DNA from: Cyanobacteria bacterium M_surface_7_m2_037
GTDB taxonomy: Bacteria; Cyanobacteriota; Cyanobacteriia; PCC-6307; Cyanobiaceae
Reading direction: 5' to 3'
Assembly (NCBI GenBank): GCA_016882585.1
Contig: VGPP01000001.1
Location: forward strand, 1 to 54,054
DNA: 54,054 bases
Shown: in pieces, positions 44,962-53,019 of the stretch
Position numbering within the stretch: position 1 is the first letter of the stretch
Layout: the number at the start of each line of letters is the position of its first letter
The notes under the pieces: model-generated
Seen by the model: only the letters and a program-made list of their open reading frames with translations
Databases searched by the model: none
What the model was told of the DNA's origin: nothing
Program-made: the position numbers and the translations under genes

Positions 44962-46098
44962 TCAACGCGATCCCATCAGCGTTGAGAGCTCCACCGGCGT
45001 CACCTGCAGCCGCAGGGTTTGGCCCTGCCGCTGCAGCGTGAGCTCCATCGAGCGGCCCACGCCATTGCGCTCCACCAGCTGGGTGAGCTGCGCTGGGTTG
45101 CTCACGGCCTGGCCATCCACGGCCGTGATGCGATCACCGGGCCGCAGCCCCGCCCGTGCCGCCGGCCCTGCGGGCATCACACTGCGCACCACGGCTCCAG
45201 GCACGGGGCTGCCGCTGGCATTGCGCACAGCATCGAGGCCCACGCCGATCATGGCGTGGCTCACGCTGCCCTTGCTCACCAGTTGCTCCGCCACGCTGCG
45301 AGCGCGGTTGATCGGAATCGCAAAGCCCAAACCAGCCCCAGGGCCGGAGCGCACCAGCGTGTTGATCCCCACCACGGCACCATCGGCATCCAAGAGCGGC
45401 CCACCGGAATTGCCAGGGTTGATCGCCGCATCGGTCTGAATCAGTTCCAGGCGCTTATCGGTGATTCCCAGCGCAGCGGCATTGCGGTTGAGGCTGCTCA
45501 CAATGCCGAGGGTCACGCTCTGGTCGAGGCCGAAGGGATTGCCCACGGCAATCACCCACTCACCCACCTGCAGGCTGTCGGAATTACCCAGGGGCGCCAC
45601 GGGCCAGGAGCCTCCGCCCGCCAGACGCACCACCGCCAGATCCGTCACACGATCAGCGCCCACCACCGTACCTTCCACACGGCGGCCATCACTGAGACCC
45701 ACCGTCACCTTCGTGCTGCCCTCCACCACGTGGGCGTTGGTGAGCAGCAGCCCGGTGGAGTCGTAGATGAAGCCGCTGCCCTGGCCCCGTTCTGTGCGCT
45801 GCGACGGCGGGATGGCACCACCCCCCTGCGGCAGGCCAAAGAACTGGCGCAGCATCGGATCCATGAACGGGAAGGGGGCCAGGCTCTGGCGACCTGGCAC
45901 CACCACCGTGCGCTCCGTGTCGATGGTGACCACGGCCGGGCCGGTGCGGCGCACCGCCTCCGCTACAAACGACTGGCGCGAAAGCGCAGCGCTGGCCGCT
46001 GGTGATTGCGCCAGGGCCGACGGGAGCGAGGTGAGCAGCGGGCCAGCCAGGGCCGCAGCTAGGGCCAGGGGCAACACCCGGGAAGGCACAGCAGCCAT
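44962..46098 (-). CDS. Trypsin-like serine protease of the HtrA/Deg family
   Basis: A 378-residue exported protease-chaperone. The signal peptide is MAAVPSRVLPLALAAALAGP with an LPSALA cleavage site near residue 30. The catalytic triad is His123 (LLTNAHVVEG), Asp153 (DLAVVRL) and Ser231 (NPGNSGGPLLD). One PDZ domain follows (about residues 285-375, with ARAGLRPGDRITAVDG), the DegS/HhoA-like one-PDZ layout. Cyanobacteria usually have several (HhoA, HhoB, HtrA), and I cannot say which this is. Start ATG 46098 gives a normal signal. It is divergent from the DUF2973 gene with a 173-base spacer. Confidence 0.94.
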   Translation of the reverse strand: MAAVPSRVLPLALAAALAGPLLTSLPSALAQSPAASAALSRQSFVAEAVRRTGPAVVTIDTERTVVVPGRQSLAPFPFMDPMLRQFFGLPQGGGAIPPSQRTERGQGSGFIYDSTGLLLTNAHVVEGSTKVTVGLSDGRRVEGTVVGADRVTDLAVVRLAGGGSWPVAPLGNSDSLQVGEWVIAVGNPFGLDQSVTLGIVSSLNRNAAALGITDKRLELIQTDAAINPGNSGGPLLDADGAVVGINTLVRSGPGAGLGFAIPINRARSVAEQLVSKGSVSHAMIGVGLDAVRNASGSPVPGAVVRSVMPAGPAARAGLRPGDRITAVDGQAVSNPAQLTQLVERNGVGRSMELTLQRQGQTLRLQVTPVELSTLMGSR

Positions 46099-46271
46099 GA
46101 CAAGCAATCCGGCGGATATCGACCGTACGCAGGTTTTCCGCGGCGGCAAAGGGGCCCGTGCTGGTGGATTCCCCCCCCACCGCGCCTTGCACAACCGCGC
46201 GATGATGGACCAACCGGAATAACCACAGTCCACCGGAACGCCGTCCACCCCTCCCTGCCGGGATCCTCGCC

Positions 46272-46547
46272 ATGAGCTCCGAGCTATTCGCCAAGCTGCT
46301 GCCGCTCGTTTATGCAGCCTGCTTCCTCGGATTGCTGTGGCAGGCCTTCCGGATCATGGGGCGCGGCTTTGCTGCGGTGCCGCGGCCCGGTGATCAAAAC
46401 CGCATCCCCCGCGGCGATCGCACCGGCCGCCTCACCATCCATCCGGAGCTGCTCGATGCGGATGGTCAGCTCACCCGCGACGACCTGCTCACCGTGCGCT
46501 TCGGGGGCGATCAGGAGCAGCCCGCCTCATCGAACGACCCCAGCTGA
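46272..46547 (+). CDS. DUF2973-like membrane protein
   Basis: A 91-residue protein with an N-terminal membrane helix (LLPLVYAACFLGLLWQAFRIM) and a soluble tail with the DUF2973 block IHPELLDADGQLTRDDLLTVRF, near-identical in form to the family's HPELLD...G...EPLLVMR. DUF2973 occurs only in cyanobacteria, as far as I know, and has no known role. It is divergent from htrA and precedes a conserved hypothetical gene by about 60 bases. Confidence 0.87.
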   Translation: MSSELFAKLLPLVYAACFLGLLWQAFRIMGRGFAAVPRPGDQNRIPRGDRTGRLTIHPELLDADGQLTRDDLLTVRFGGDQEQPASSNDPS

Positions 46548-46608
46548 GCCCGCACGGGCCCTCCAGCTGGTACAACCGTTGAGTGCTTGTGGACACAGCG
46601 GAGGCTGA

Positions 46609-46992
46609 GTGGAGCAAAGAACCCGGATCGTGGCTGCGGTGCTCAAGGCCATCAAGCTGCCCCCCCGCTTTCAGCTGAAGCTGGTGAAGGAGGATCCCGT
46701 TCGCCTGGAGTTGATCCTCACCCCCGCCTACGGCAAAAACCCCATCCTGGTGGGCCTGGTGGAATCGCAGGATCTGGTGGCCCGCCGCGATCGCGAAGGT
46801 CGTGTGCCCAGGGATCTGCAGGGCACCTGGGACTGGACCGTGCGCCACGGCAAGGTGAACACCGGCGGCTGGAACCCTTATCTGAAGGAAGCGCTGCAGA
46901 CGATGTTTGAAACCGGCCTGCCGGCCATCGTGTACGAAGAAACCACCGGCGAGGTGTATCACCCGGTGGATGGCGCCCGCCACGTGCGCTGA
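46609..46992 (+). CDS. Conserved hypothetical protein
   Basis: A 127-residue soluble protein from GTG 46609. It reads as an alpha/beta fold: TRIVAAVLKAIKLPPRFQL, then RLELILTPAYGKNPI, DLVARRDREGR and a tail with GLPAIVYEETTGEVYHP. Codon pattern and composition are those of a real gene. It lies between the DUF2973 gene and hrpB on the same strand with short gaps, so it may share their transcript. I do not recognise the family. Confidence 0.8.
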   Translation: MEQRTRIVAAVLKAIKLPPRFQLKLVKEDPVRLELILTPAYGKNPILVGLVESQDLVARRDREGRVPRDLQGTWDWTVRHGKVNTGGWNPYLKEALQTMFETGLPAIVYEETTGEVYHPVDGARHVR

Positions 46993-47028
46993 GCCCAGGC
47001 GCTGAGCACGCTCTCCGCACACCACCCC

Positions 47029-49527
47029 GTGCCCCTGCCGATCGAGCCGCTGCTGCCTGAGCTGGTGCAGCGCCTCCCCGCCGGGGGCACCGTGCTGCTG
47101 CAGGCTCCGCCCGGCGCGGGCAAAACCACTCGGGTTCCGCTCGCCCTGCTGAACGCCTGCCGCGGCCGGATCCTGATGCTCGAACCCCGGCGGCTGGCCG
47201 CGAAAGCTGCCGCCGAGCGGCTGGCCGCTGAATTGGGTGAACGCGTGGGCGAGCAGGTGGGCTACCGGGTGCGCCTGGAGAGCCGCATCTCCGCTGCCAC
47301 GCGCATCGAGGTGCTGACCGACGGCCTGTTCCTGCGGCAGCTGCAGTCGGACCCAGGCCTCGATGGCGTGGATTGCGTGATCTTCGATGAATTTCACGAG
47401 CGCCGCTGCGAGGCCGATCTCGCTCTCGCCCTGCTGCGCGAGGCCCGCGAGCTGCTGATGCCTGAGCTGCGGCTGCTGGTGATGTCGGCCACGCTCAACC
47501 TGCAGCCCCTGGTGGAGCAACTGCCGGAGGCCGCCCTGCTCACCAGCGAGGGTCGCAGTCATCCCGTGAGCGTGAGCCATCAGCCGCCGCGGGAGCGCGA
47601 AACACTCCCGCAGCAGGTGCTGCGGGCACTGGAGAGCCACTGGCTCGATCAGCGGGGGGCGGGCGAAACCGTGCTGGTGTTCCTGCCGGGGCAGCGGGAG
47701 CTGCGCGCCTGCCACGACGCCATCGCCGCCATGGGCTGGGGGCAGGAGCTCGAGCTGTGCCTGCTGCACGGCAATCTGCCCCTCGCCGAACAGAGCCAGG
47801 CAATCCGCCCGGCCAACACACCTGCGGGGAAGGTGGTGCTGGCTACGGCGATTGCCGAGAGCTCGCTCACGATCGAAGGCGTGAGCCTGGTGATCGACAG
47901 CGGGCTCAGCCGCCGCAGCCGCTTCGATCCAGTGAGCGGCATGGAGAGCCTGGTGACCGTGCCGGCCAGCCTCGCCAGCGCTGAGCAGCGTGCCGGCCGC
48001 GCCGGCCGCCTCGGCCCGGGCCGCGCCCTGCGCCTGTGGAGCCCGGCCGAGCAGCAACGCCGGCCCGGCTTCGATCCACCCGCGGTGATGGAGGCCGATC
48101 CCGCCCCGCTGGTGCTGCAGCTGGCCGAATGGGGGGCAGGCCTGGGCGAAACCCTCCCTTGGCTCGAGCCGCCGCCGCAGGCCCACCTGCGCGAAGGCCA
48201 AGAGCTGCTGCGCCAGCTGGGAGCCCTGGAGGAGGGAGGCCAGCTCAATGCCCATGGCCGCCGCCTGGCCAGCCTCGGGGTGCATCCACGCCTGGCCCAA
48301 CTGCTGCTGCGCGCCTGTGAGCTGGGGGCCGCAGACCTGGGCTGCGGCATGGCAGCGCTGCTCAGCGAACGCGATCCTCTCTCCCAACTGGAGGCCGGCT
48401 GCGACCTGATGCGACGGATCGATTGGCTGCGGAGCCCCGGCCGCGACCGGCGGCGCCAGCAGCTGCGCCAACTGCAACAGCAGCTGCTGCGCCAACTCCC
48501 GAACCATCCCCAGGGCACAGCGCCAGCAGACCACGAAGCCGCCATCGCCGCTGAACTGCTGGCCCATGCCTATCCCGAGCGGGTGGCCCTAGAGCGCACG
48601 CCCGGTTCAGGCCGCTACCTCACCCGCGGCGGCCGTGGTGCGCTCCTCCACCCCAGCGATCCCCTGGTGGGCAGTCCAGCCCTGGCGATTGCGGCAGCCG
48701 ACGGAGGCAGCAGCGATGCCCGCATCCAGCTGGCCCTGCCGCTGGCCCCGAGCAGCCTCACCGCCCTGGCCTTGGCCGCCGGCGAAGAGCTGGCCCAGGT
48801 GAGCTGGGATAGCCAGCAGGAACGCATCCGGGCGGAGCGGGAGCTGCGCCTGGGAGCCCTGGTGCTGGAGCGGCGCCCCTGGCCCGATGCCCCCGCCGAC
48901 GTGCTGCGCACCGCTCTGCTCACCGGCCTGGGTGAGCTGGGAATCGAAGCCCTCCCCTGGGATGGCAGCAGCCGTCAACTCCAGCAACGCCTCAGCCTGG
49001 CCCACCGGGAGCTGGGGGGCCCGTGGCCCAACCGCAGCATCACGGCGCTGGCCGCCGACCCGGAGAGCTGGCTGGGCGATCAACTCGATGGCCTGCGCAG
49101 CCGCGCTGATCTGCAGGGGCTCAATCTGGAGGAAGCGCTGTGGCAGGGGCTGCCCTGGGAAGCGCGGCGTGAGTTGGAAACGCTCCTGCCTGAGGCGCTG
49201 CCCATTCCCTCAGGTCGCCTGGCCAGGCTCGATTACAGCAGCGGTGAGCCGGTGCTGGCGGTGAAGCTGCAGGAACTATTCGGTGCCGCAAGCACCCCCA
49301 CCGTGCTGGGCGGCCGGCTGGCCGTCACGGTGCAGCTGCTCTCGCCCGCCGGCCGGCCGGCCGCCATCACCCAAGATCTGGCGGGCTTCTGGAGTGGCGC
49401 TTACCAGGAGGTGCGCAAGGAGCTGCGGGGGCGCTACCCCCGCCATCCCTGGCCGGAAGATCCCGCCAACACGCCAGCCACCGCACTCACCAATCGAGCG
49501 CTGCAGCGCCGTCAGTCCCAGAGGTGA
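47029..49527 (+). CDS. hrpB: ATP-dependent RNA helicase HrpB
   Basis: An 832-residue DEAH-box helicase of the HrpB type. Walker A is QAPPGAGKTT (near residues 25-34), the DEAH-type box appears as DEFHERR, and motifs SATLN, ESSLTIEGV and QRAGRAGRLGPGRA are intact. The C-terminal HrpB domain is present, ending with the conserved RKELRGRYPRHPWPEDP. HrpB acts on RNA in a still ill-defined role in bacteria. It starts at GTG 47029 and its 3' end overlaps the HAD phosphatase gene tail by 16 bases. Confidence 0.96.
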   Translation: MPLPIEPLLPELVQRLPAGGTVLLQAPPGAGKTTRVPLALLNACRGRILMLEPRRLAAKAAAERLAAELGERVGEQVGYRVRLESRISAATRIEVLTDGLFLRQLQSDPGLDGVDCVIFDEFHERRCEADLALALLREARELLMPELRLLVMSATLNLQPLVEQLPEAALLTSEGRSHPVSVSHQPPRERETLPQQVLRALESHWLDQRGAGETVLVFLPGQRELRACHDAIAAMGWGQELELCLLHGNLPLAEQSQAIRPANTPAGKVVLATAIAESSLTIEGVSLVIDSGLSRRSRFDPVSGMESLVTVPASLASAEQRAGRAGRLGPGRALRLWSPAEQQRRPGFDPPAVMEADPAPLVLQLAEWGAGLGETLPWLEPPPQAHLREGQELLRQLGALEEGGQLNAHGRRLASLGVHPRLAQLLLRACELGAADLGCGMAALLSERDPLSQLEAGCDLMRRIDWLRSPGRDRRRQQLRQLQQQLLRQLPNHPQGTAPADHEAAIAAELLAHAYPERVALERTPGSGRYLTRGGRGALLHPSDPLVGSPALAIAAADGGSSDARIQLALPLAPSSLTALALAAGEELAQVSWDSQQERIRAERELRLGALVLERRPWPDAPADVLRTALLTGLGELGIEALPWDGSSRQLQQRLSLAHRELGGPWPNRSITALAADPESWLGDQLDGLRSRADLQGLNLEEALWQGLPWEARRELETLLPEALPIPSGRLARLDYSSGEPVLAVKLQELFGAASTPTVLGGRLAVTVQLLSPAGRPAAITQDLAGFWSGAYQEVRKELRGRYPRHPWPEDPANTPATALTNRALQRRQSQR

Positions 49528-50309
49528 TCGAAGCCGAAATGGCGCAACCCTTCGGCGATGCCGGCGCAGCCCTCCTCTGAGGCCAGATACACCGACGACA
49601 ACCGTGGCAGATGCTCGAGCAAGGCTGCTTCAGCATTGGCCACCATCACGCCCTTCAGCCCGGTTTCAAACATCGCCAGATCATTGAGCGTGTCGCCGGC
49701 TGTCACCACCCGATCGCGGTCCACGTCCAACCACTCCAACAGGGCCAACAGGGTGGAGCCTTTGTTCACACCGCTGGGCAGCAGATCGAGATAACGGTTG
49801 TCGGAGAGGAGACAATCCACGCCATGGGCCTCCAGCTCAGGAATCAGGCTGTGGTCGAACTGCTCAGGATCCACGTAATAGGCCAGGCGCCGCTCGGAAT
49901 GCAGCGGCTGTGGCGCCAGGCCGGGCTGCCCCTCCAGCATCGGTAGAAGCCGCTGCTCCAGCCCCTGCCACCGCGCCTCGATCGGCTCCACAGCCAGAGG
50001 AACCGGCAACAGCGATTGGCCGCAGGCCACCGTGCAGCCCACATCTCCGATCACCAGGTGCGGGGCCGCCAGGCCAATGGGCTCGTCGTCCTCCAGCACG
50101 CGGGCAATCGAAGCCAGATCACGCCCCGTGCAGAACACATGCAGTACGCGCTCACGCTGCTGCGCGAGCCATTGGTAGAAGCGCCGGCGCTCTGCGGTCG
50201 CGCCACCCAGCAGCGTGCCGTCGAGGTCGGTCACCAGCACGAGCTCCGGGGCCTCAGGCAGAGGGGCTGAGAGCTGGCTTTGCAACAACTGACGCGACAC
50301 CAAAAACAT
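49512..50309 (-). CDS. HAD-IIB phosphatase, probable sucrose-phosphate phosphatase
   Basis: A 265-residue HAD subfamily IIB protein. The nucleophile is Asp28 in VTDLDGTLLGG, with a cytidine-like CTGRDLASIARVL segment, a GVNKGSTLLALLEWL cap-linker block and the metal site AGDTLNDLAMF near the C-terminus. The layout fits sucrose-phosphate phosphatase (S6PP), the last step of sucrose synthesis in cyanobacteria; glucosylglycerol- or mannosylglycerate-phosphate phosphatase is less likely but possible. Start ATG 50309 removes a low-quality extension antisense to the HLIP gene. It is divergent from the HLIP gene with an 84-base gap. Confidence 0.82.
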   Translation of the reverse strand: MFLVSRQLLQSQLSAPLPEAPELVLVTDLDGTLLGGATAERRRFYQWLAQQRERVLHVFCTGRDLASIARVLEDDEPIGLAAPHLVIGDVGCTVACGQSLLPVPLAVEPIEARWQGLEQRLLPMLEGQPGLAPQPLHSERRLAYYVDPEQFDHSLIPELEAHGVDCLLSDNRYLDLLPSGVNKGSTLLALLEWLDVDRDRVVTAGDTLNDLAMFETGLKGVMVANAEAALLEHLPRLSSVYLASEEGCAGIAEGLRHFGFDHLWD

Positions 50310-50393
50310 CCAACAAGTGGCGGCAACCGTATCGCCGAACACCGTCAAGCAGCCCACATGTTTCGTTACAGTCCAACTGTTCGCGGCAATCCG

Positions 50394-50546
50394 ATGCCTG
50401 ATTCCACCTCCACATCTGCACGCTTCGGTTTTGTGAATTTCGCTGAAACCTGGAATGGCCGCCTGGCCATGCTGGGGTTCACCATCGGTCTCGCCACCGA
50501 GCTGCTCACCGGCCAGGGGATCCTCGGCCAGATCGGCCTCGGCTGA
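50394..50546 (+). CDS. High-light-inducible protein (one-helix chlorophyll-binding protein)
   Basis: A 50-residue HLIP/SCP with the light-harvesting-type helix AETWNGRLAMLGFTIGLATE (residues about 17-36), in which Glu and the asparagine-glycine-arginine run are the chlorophyll-binding signature. The N-terminal 15 residues are Ser/Thr-rich. HLIPs bind chlorophyll and carotenoid and protect photosystem assembly under high light and other stress. It has its own terminator 31 bases downstream, so it is probably monocistronic. Confidence 0.93.
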   Translation: MPDSTSTSARFGFVNFAETWNGRLAMLGFTIGLATELLTGQGILGQIGLG

Positions 50547-50576
50547 AGACGGCACACCGGAGCCTCGGCTCGTTTG

Positions 50577-50605
50577 GCGCTCCCTCACGCGAGGGGGCGC
50601 TTTTT
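50577..50605 (+). terminator. Rho-independent terminator of the HLIP gene
   Basis: GCGCTCCCTC (50577-50586) pairs with GAGGGGGCGC (50591-50600), with one mismatch, around an ACGC loop, followed by five T residues. It stands 30 bases past the HLIP stop. Confidence 0.88.
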
Positions 50606-50688
50606 GATGGTTCAAACTGAGCCAACAAACAGCACCAGCAGCTCCCCTGGCTCAGCTTTTCGCCAAGAACCGCCGCGATGGCGCCCGC

Positions 50689-50823
50689 ATGCTCAGCAGC
50701 GGCATCGTGATCACCAGCGTGGGGTGGATCCGGATCGATCACCCTGCCGGCCAGATCGTGGCACTGCTCGGCAGCATCGTGTGCCTCTACTGGTGGAGCT
50801 GCTACCGCCGGCTGGAGCGGTGA
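50689..50823 (+). CDS. Possible 44-residue membrane protein overlapping xseA
   Basis: The short frame reads MLSSGIVITSVGWIRI followed by a hydrophobic helix AGQIVALLGSIVCLYWW and a basic end CYRRLER. The only ATG in the open frame is at 50689. Its stop overlaps the xseA GTG as GTGA, suggesting coupled translation. No ribosome binding site is evident. A small membrane protein is plausible, but a length of 44 codons gives weak statistical support. Confidence 0.45.
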   Translation: MLSSGIVITSVGWIRIDHPAGQIVALLGSIVCLYWWSCYRRLER

Positions 50824-51977
50824 GCACTGAACTGGGTCTGCCGCGCTACAGCGTTGCCACACTGAATCAAGCGATTGCCTCCCTGCTGGAGCGGGGATTC
50901 GCGCCGCGCTTTCTGCTGGAGGCCACCGTGTCGCGGCCGCAGCTGAAGAAGGGCCACCTCTGGCTCACGCTCGTGGATGAGCAGGCCTCGATCTCGGGGG
51001 TGATCTGGGCGTCGCAGCTCAGCAAGCTCAGCTTCCAGCCGAGCGAGGGCGATGGCGTGCTTGTGGTGGGCAAGCTCAACTTCTGGGCCAGCCGCGCCAG
51101 CCTTTGCGTTCAGATCCTGGATGTGAGGCCCAGCCTCAGCGCCGTGCTGCGCCAGTTCGAACGAGTACGTGCGCTCCTGGAGCCGGAGGGGCTCCTCGAT
51201 CCAACGCGAAAGCAGTCCCTGCCTGCCATGCCCGCAGCGATTGCCCTGCTCACCAGCGTTCCCAGCTCAGCTCTGGCCGACATGTTGCGCACCGCGCAGG
51301 AGCGTTGGCCCGCCACCCGCATCCATGTGGTGCCGATTCCCGTGCAGGGTGCCGTTGAGGAGCAGATCCGGGCGCGGCTGGCCGAGGTGGTCGCCCGCGC
51401 CCAGGATTTCGGCATCGAAGCCATCGTGCTGGCTCGCGGGGGCGGCAGCCGTGAAGATCTCGCGGTGTTCGACAGCGAGGCCCTGGCGCGCGATCTGGCC
51501 GCCTGCCCGCTGCCACTGGTGACAGGACTGGGCCATGAAGACGACACCACCATCGCTGACCTGGTGGCCGACTACCGGGCGGCAACACCCACCGCTGCGG
51601 TGGTAGCGCTGCTGCCCGATCGCCACCACCTCCTGCAGGCCCTCCAACAGCAACGCCTGCTGCTGAGGCAGACCCTCATTCACCGGCTCCAACGTGAACG
51701 CCTGCGCCTGGACGCCGATCAAGCACGTCTCGTGCAACTGCATCCCCGTGTGCTCCTGGCGGGCGCACGAACGCAGCTGGAGCAACGCCGCGAACTGCTG
51801 CAAGCCCTCTCTCCCCAGCGCCTACTGGAGCGGGGCTTCGCTTTGGTGCATCAGGGCGATGGCCAGCTGGTGCGCTCCGTGCGGCAAGTGCAGGCCGGCG
51901 ATGCCCTCCAACTGAGGGTGGCAGACGGCAGGATCAGCACGGTTGTGCAGAACACGGATCAGGATCGCCATGGCTGA
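50820..51977 (+). CDS. xseA: Exodeoxyribonuclease VII large subunit
   Basis: A 385-residue XseA, slightly shorter than in E. coli (456). The N-terminal OB fold reads ATLNQAIASLLERG and GHLWLTLVDEQASISGVIWAS; the catalytic domain has AIALLTSVPSSALADMLRTA, IVLARGGGSREDLAVF and TGLGHEDDTTIADLVADYRAATPT-type sequence with the conserved Gly, Glu and Asp residues. The C-terminal coiled part is shortened. GTG 50820 fits the family start and overlaps the upstream small gene. It forms ExoVII with XseB, encoded immediately downstream. Confidence 0.95.
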   Translation: MSTELGLPRYSVATLNQAIASLLERGFAPRFLLEATVSRPQLKKGHLWLTLVDEQASISGVIWASQLSKLSFQPSEGDGVLVVGKLNFWASRASLCVQILDVRPSLSAVLRQFERVRALLEPEGLLDPTRKQSLPAMPAAIALLTSVPSSALADMLRTAQERWPATRIHVVPIPVQGAVEEQIRARLAEVVARAQDFGIEAIVLARGGGSREDLAVFDSEALARDLAACPLPLVTGLGHEDDTTIADLVADYRAATPTAAVVALLPDRHHLLQALQQQRLLLRQTLIHRLQRERLRLDADQARLVQLHPRVLLAGARTQLEQRRELLQALSPQRLLERGFALVHQGDGQLVRSVRQVQAGDALQLRVADGRISTVVQNTDQDRHG

Positions 51978-52239
51978 ACCCAAGCCGAAACGCCGGCGTA
52001 GCGCAACCAAGAGCGCCGCTGATCAAGGCACCGAGTGGCAGGAAGAAGTGGAGCAGCTGAGCTTCAACGAAGCACGAACGGCCCTGGAGCTCGCGATGGC
52101 GAAGCTGCAGTCGAACGACCTGGAAGTGGAAGAGATGGCAACCCTCTATCGCCGAGCTGAGGCCTACGCCAACCGTTGCAGTGCCGTTCTCGAAAGCGTT
52201 GAGCAGGACGTGATCCAATGGGACAACCCGAGCGCATGA
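51970..52239 (+). CDS. xseB: Exodeoxyribonuclease VII small subunit
   Basis: An 89-residue XseB. The conserved helix-rich core is LSFNEARTALELAMAKLQSN followed by LEVEEMATLYRRAEAYANRC. A basic, low-complexity N-terminus (KPKRRRSATKSA) precedes it. The ATG 51970 lies within the last codons of xseA (eight-base overlap) and the stop overlaps the next ATG, so the three genes are translationally coupled. Both Exo VII subunits are thus present in order. Confidence 0.94.
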   Translation: MAEPKPKRRRSATKSAADQGTEWQEEVEQLSFNEARTALELAMAKLQSNDLEVEEMATLYRRAEAYANRCSAVLESVEQDVIQWDNPSA

Positions 52240-52658
52240 CCGGAGCCGTGGATTCCCTGAACGCCAACCAACCTGCGCCAACGGCTGTGAGGCCCTGGCT
52301 GGCTTGGATTTACCTGGCCCTGGCCATTGCCGGTGGCGTGCTGCCATGGATGGCCAATCTGGACTACATGCGGGAGTACGGCTCCAGTTTCGATCTGAGC
52401 CTGTTCGTTGCCTTGGCCAATGCCAACGCCGCCGCCCAGTCGTTGTCGCGGGATCTGCTGGTGGGCGCCTCGGCGGTCACCATCTGGATGGTGGTGGAGA
52501 GCCGGCGCCTGCAGATGCGGCACCTCTGGGTGGTGTTGCTGAGCTCCGTCACCATCGCGTTTGCCTTTGCAGCTCCCTTGTTCCTGTATTTGAGGGAAAG
52601 GCGCTTGGCTGAGCTGGCCCGTGCCAGCGGCAACGGCACGCCTTCAGCGCTCCCCTGA
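52236..52658 (+). CDS. DUF2834-like membrane protein
   Basis: A 140-residue protein with three or four hydrophobic helices. It matches DUF2834: LAWIYLALAIAGGVLPWMAN, then a FVALANANAAAQSLSRDLL block, VTIWMVVESRRLQMRHLW and FAAPLFLYLRERRL near the end. The ATG 52236 overlaps the xseB stop by four bases. DUF2834 proteins are small membrane proteins of unknown role in cyanobacteria. It is convergent with the zinc-ribbon gene, overlapping by 15 bases. Confidence 0.86.
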   Translation: MTGAVDSLNANQPAPTAVRPWLAWIYLALAIAGGVLPWMANLDYMREYGSSFDLSLFVALANANAAAQSLSRDLLVGASAVTIWMVVESRRLQMRHLWVVLLSSVTIAFAFAAPLFLYLRERRLAELARASGNGTPSALP

Positions 52659-52988
52659 AACGTCGCGCACCTCAACGTCGATCACGGCCGAACTGGCTGG
52701 TAGATCGGGGGAAGGTTGAGATCCTGGCTTCACACCCTGTAGATCTGCTCCACAAGCCGGGCAAGTAGCCGCCCCAAAGCTGGGCGTCCCGCAGGCGGGA
52801 CAGGTGATCAGGCGGCTCTTAAACCACTGCCAGGCCAAAAAGCCAGCACCCGCCAGCACCAATGGGCCGAACACCAGCAACAAGGCAAAGCCCTCGAGCA
52901 CATCAAAGAACAGGCGCGCCGTGAATCCAGGTGCCAAGAGCAGCAGTCCGATCACAACGATCCAGAGCCATGGAATCGGGCGTTGCAT
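52644..52988 (-). CDS. Membrane protein with C-terminal zinc ribbon
   Basis: A 114-residue protein with two membrane helices (about residues 6-21 and 33-53) and a cytosolic tail carrying CPACG...CPACG (CxxC pairs about 14 residues apart), a zinc-ribbon pattern. The last 30 residues are polar and acidic. ATG 52988 is chosen because translation upstream of it is unlike a membrane protein. It is 31 bases downstream of the YihY-type gene on the same strand. No specific family recognised. Confidence 0.75.
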   Translation of the reverse strand: MQRPIPWLWIVVIGLLLLAPGFTARLFFDVLEGFALLLVFGPLVLAGAGFLAWQWFKSRLITCPACGTPSFGAATCPACGADLQGVKPGSQPSPDLPASSAVIDVEVRDVSGER

Positions 52989-53019
52989 CAGGTGGCCTGT
53001 TGACTCACTCACTCCATCT

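Noticed and set aside
46099..46271. Small regulatory RNA in the htrA-DUF2973 spacer
   Set aside because: The spacer contains a run of eight C residues but no stable hairpin with a T run or known cyanobacterial RNA motif, so nothing specific can be claimed.
46489..48567. 692-codon minus-strand frame antisense to hrpB
   Set aside because: Length alone is impressive, but it is His/Gln-rich shadow translation opposite a fully motif-supported helicase.
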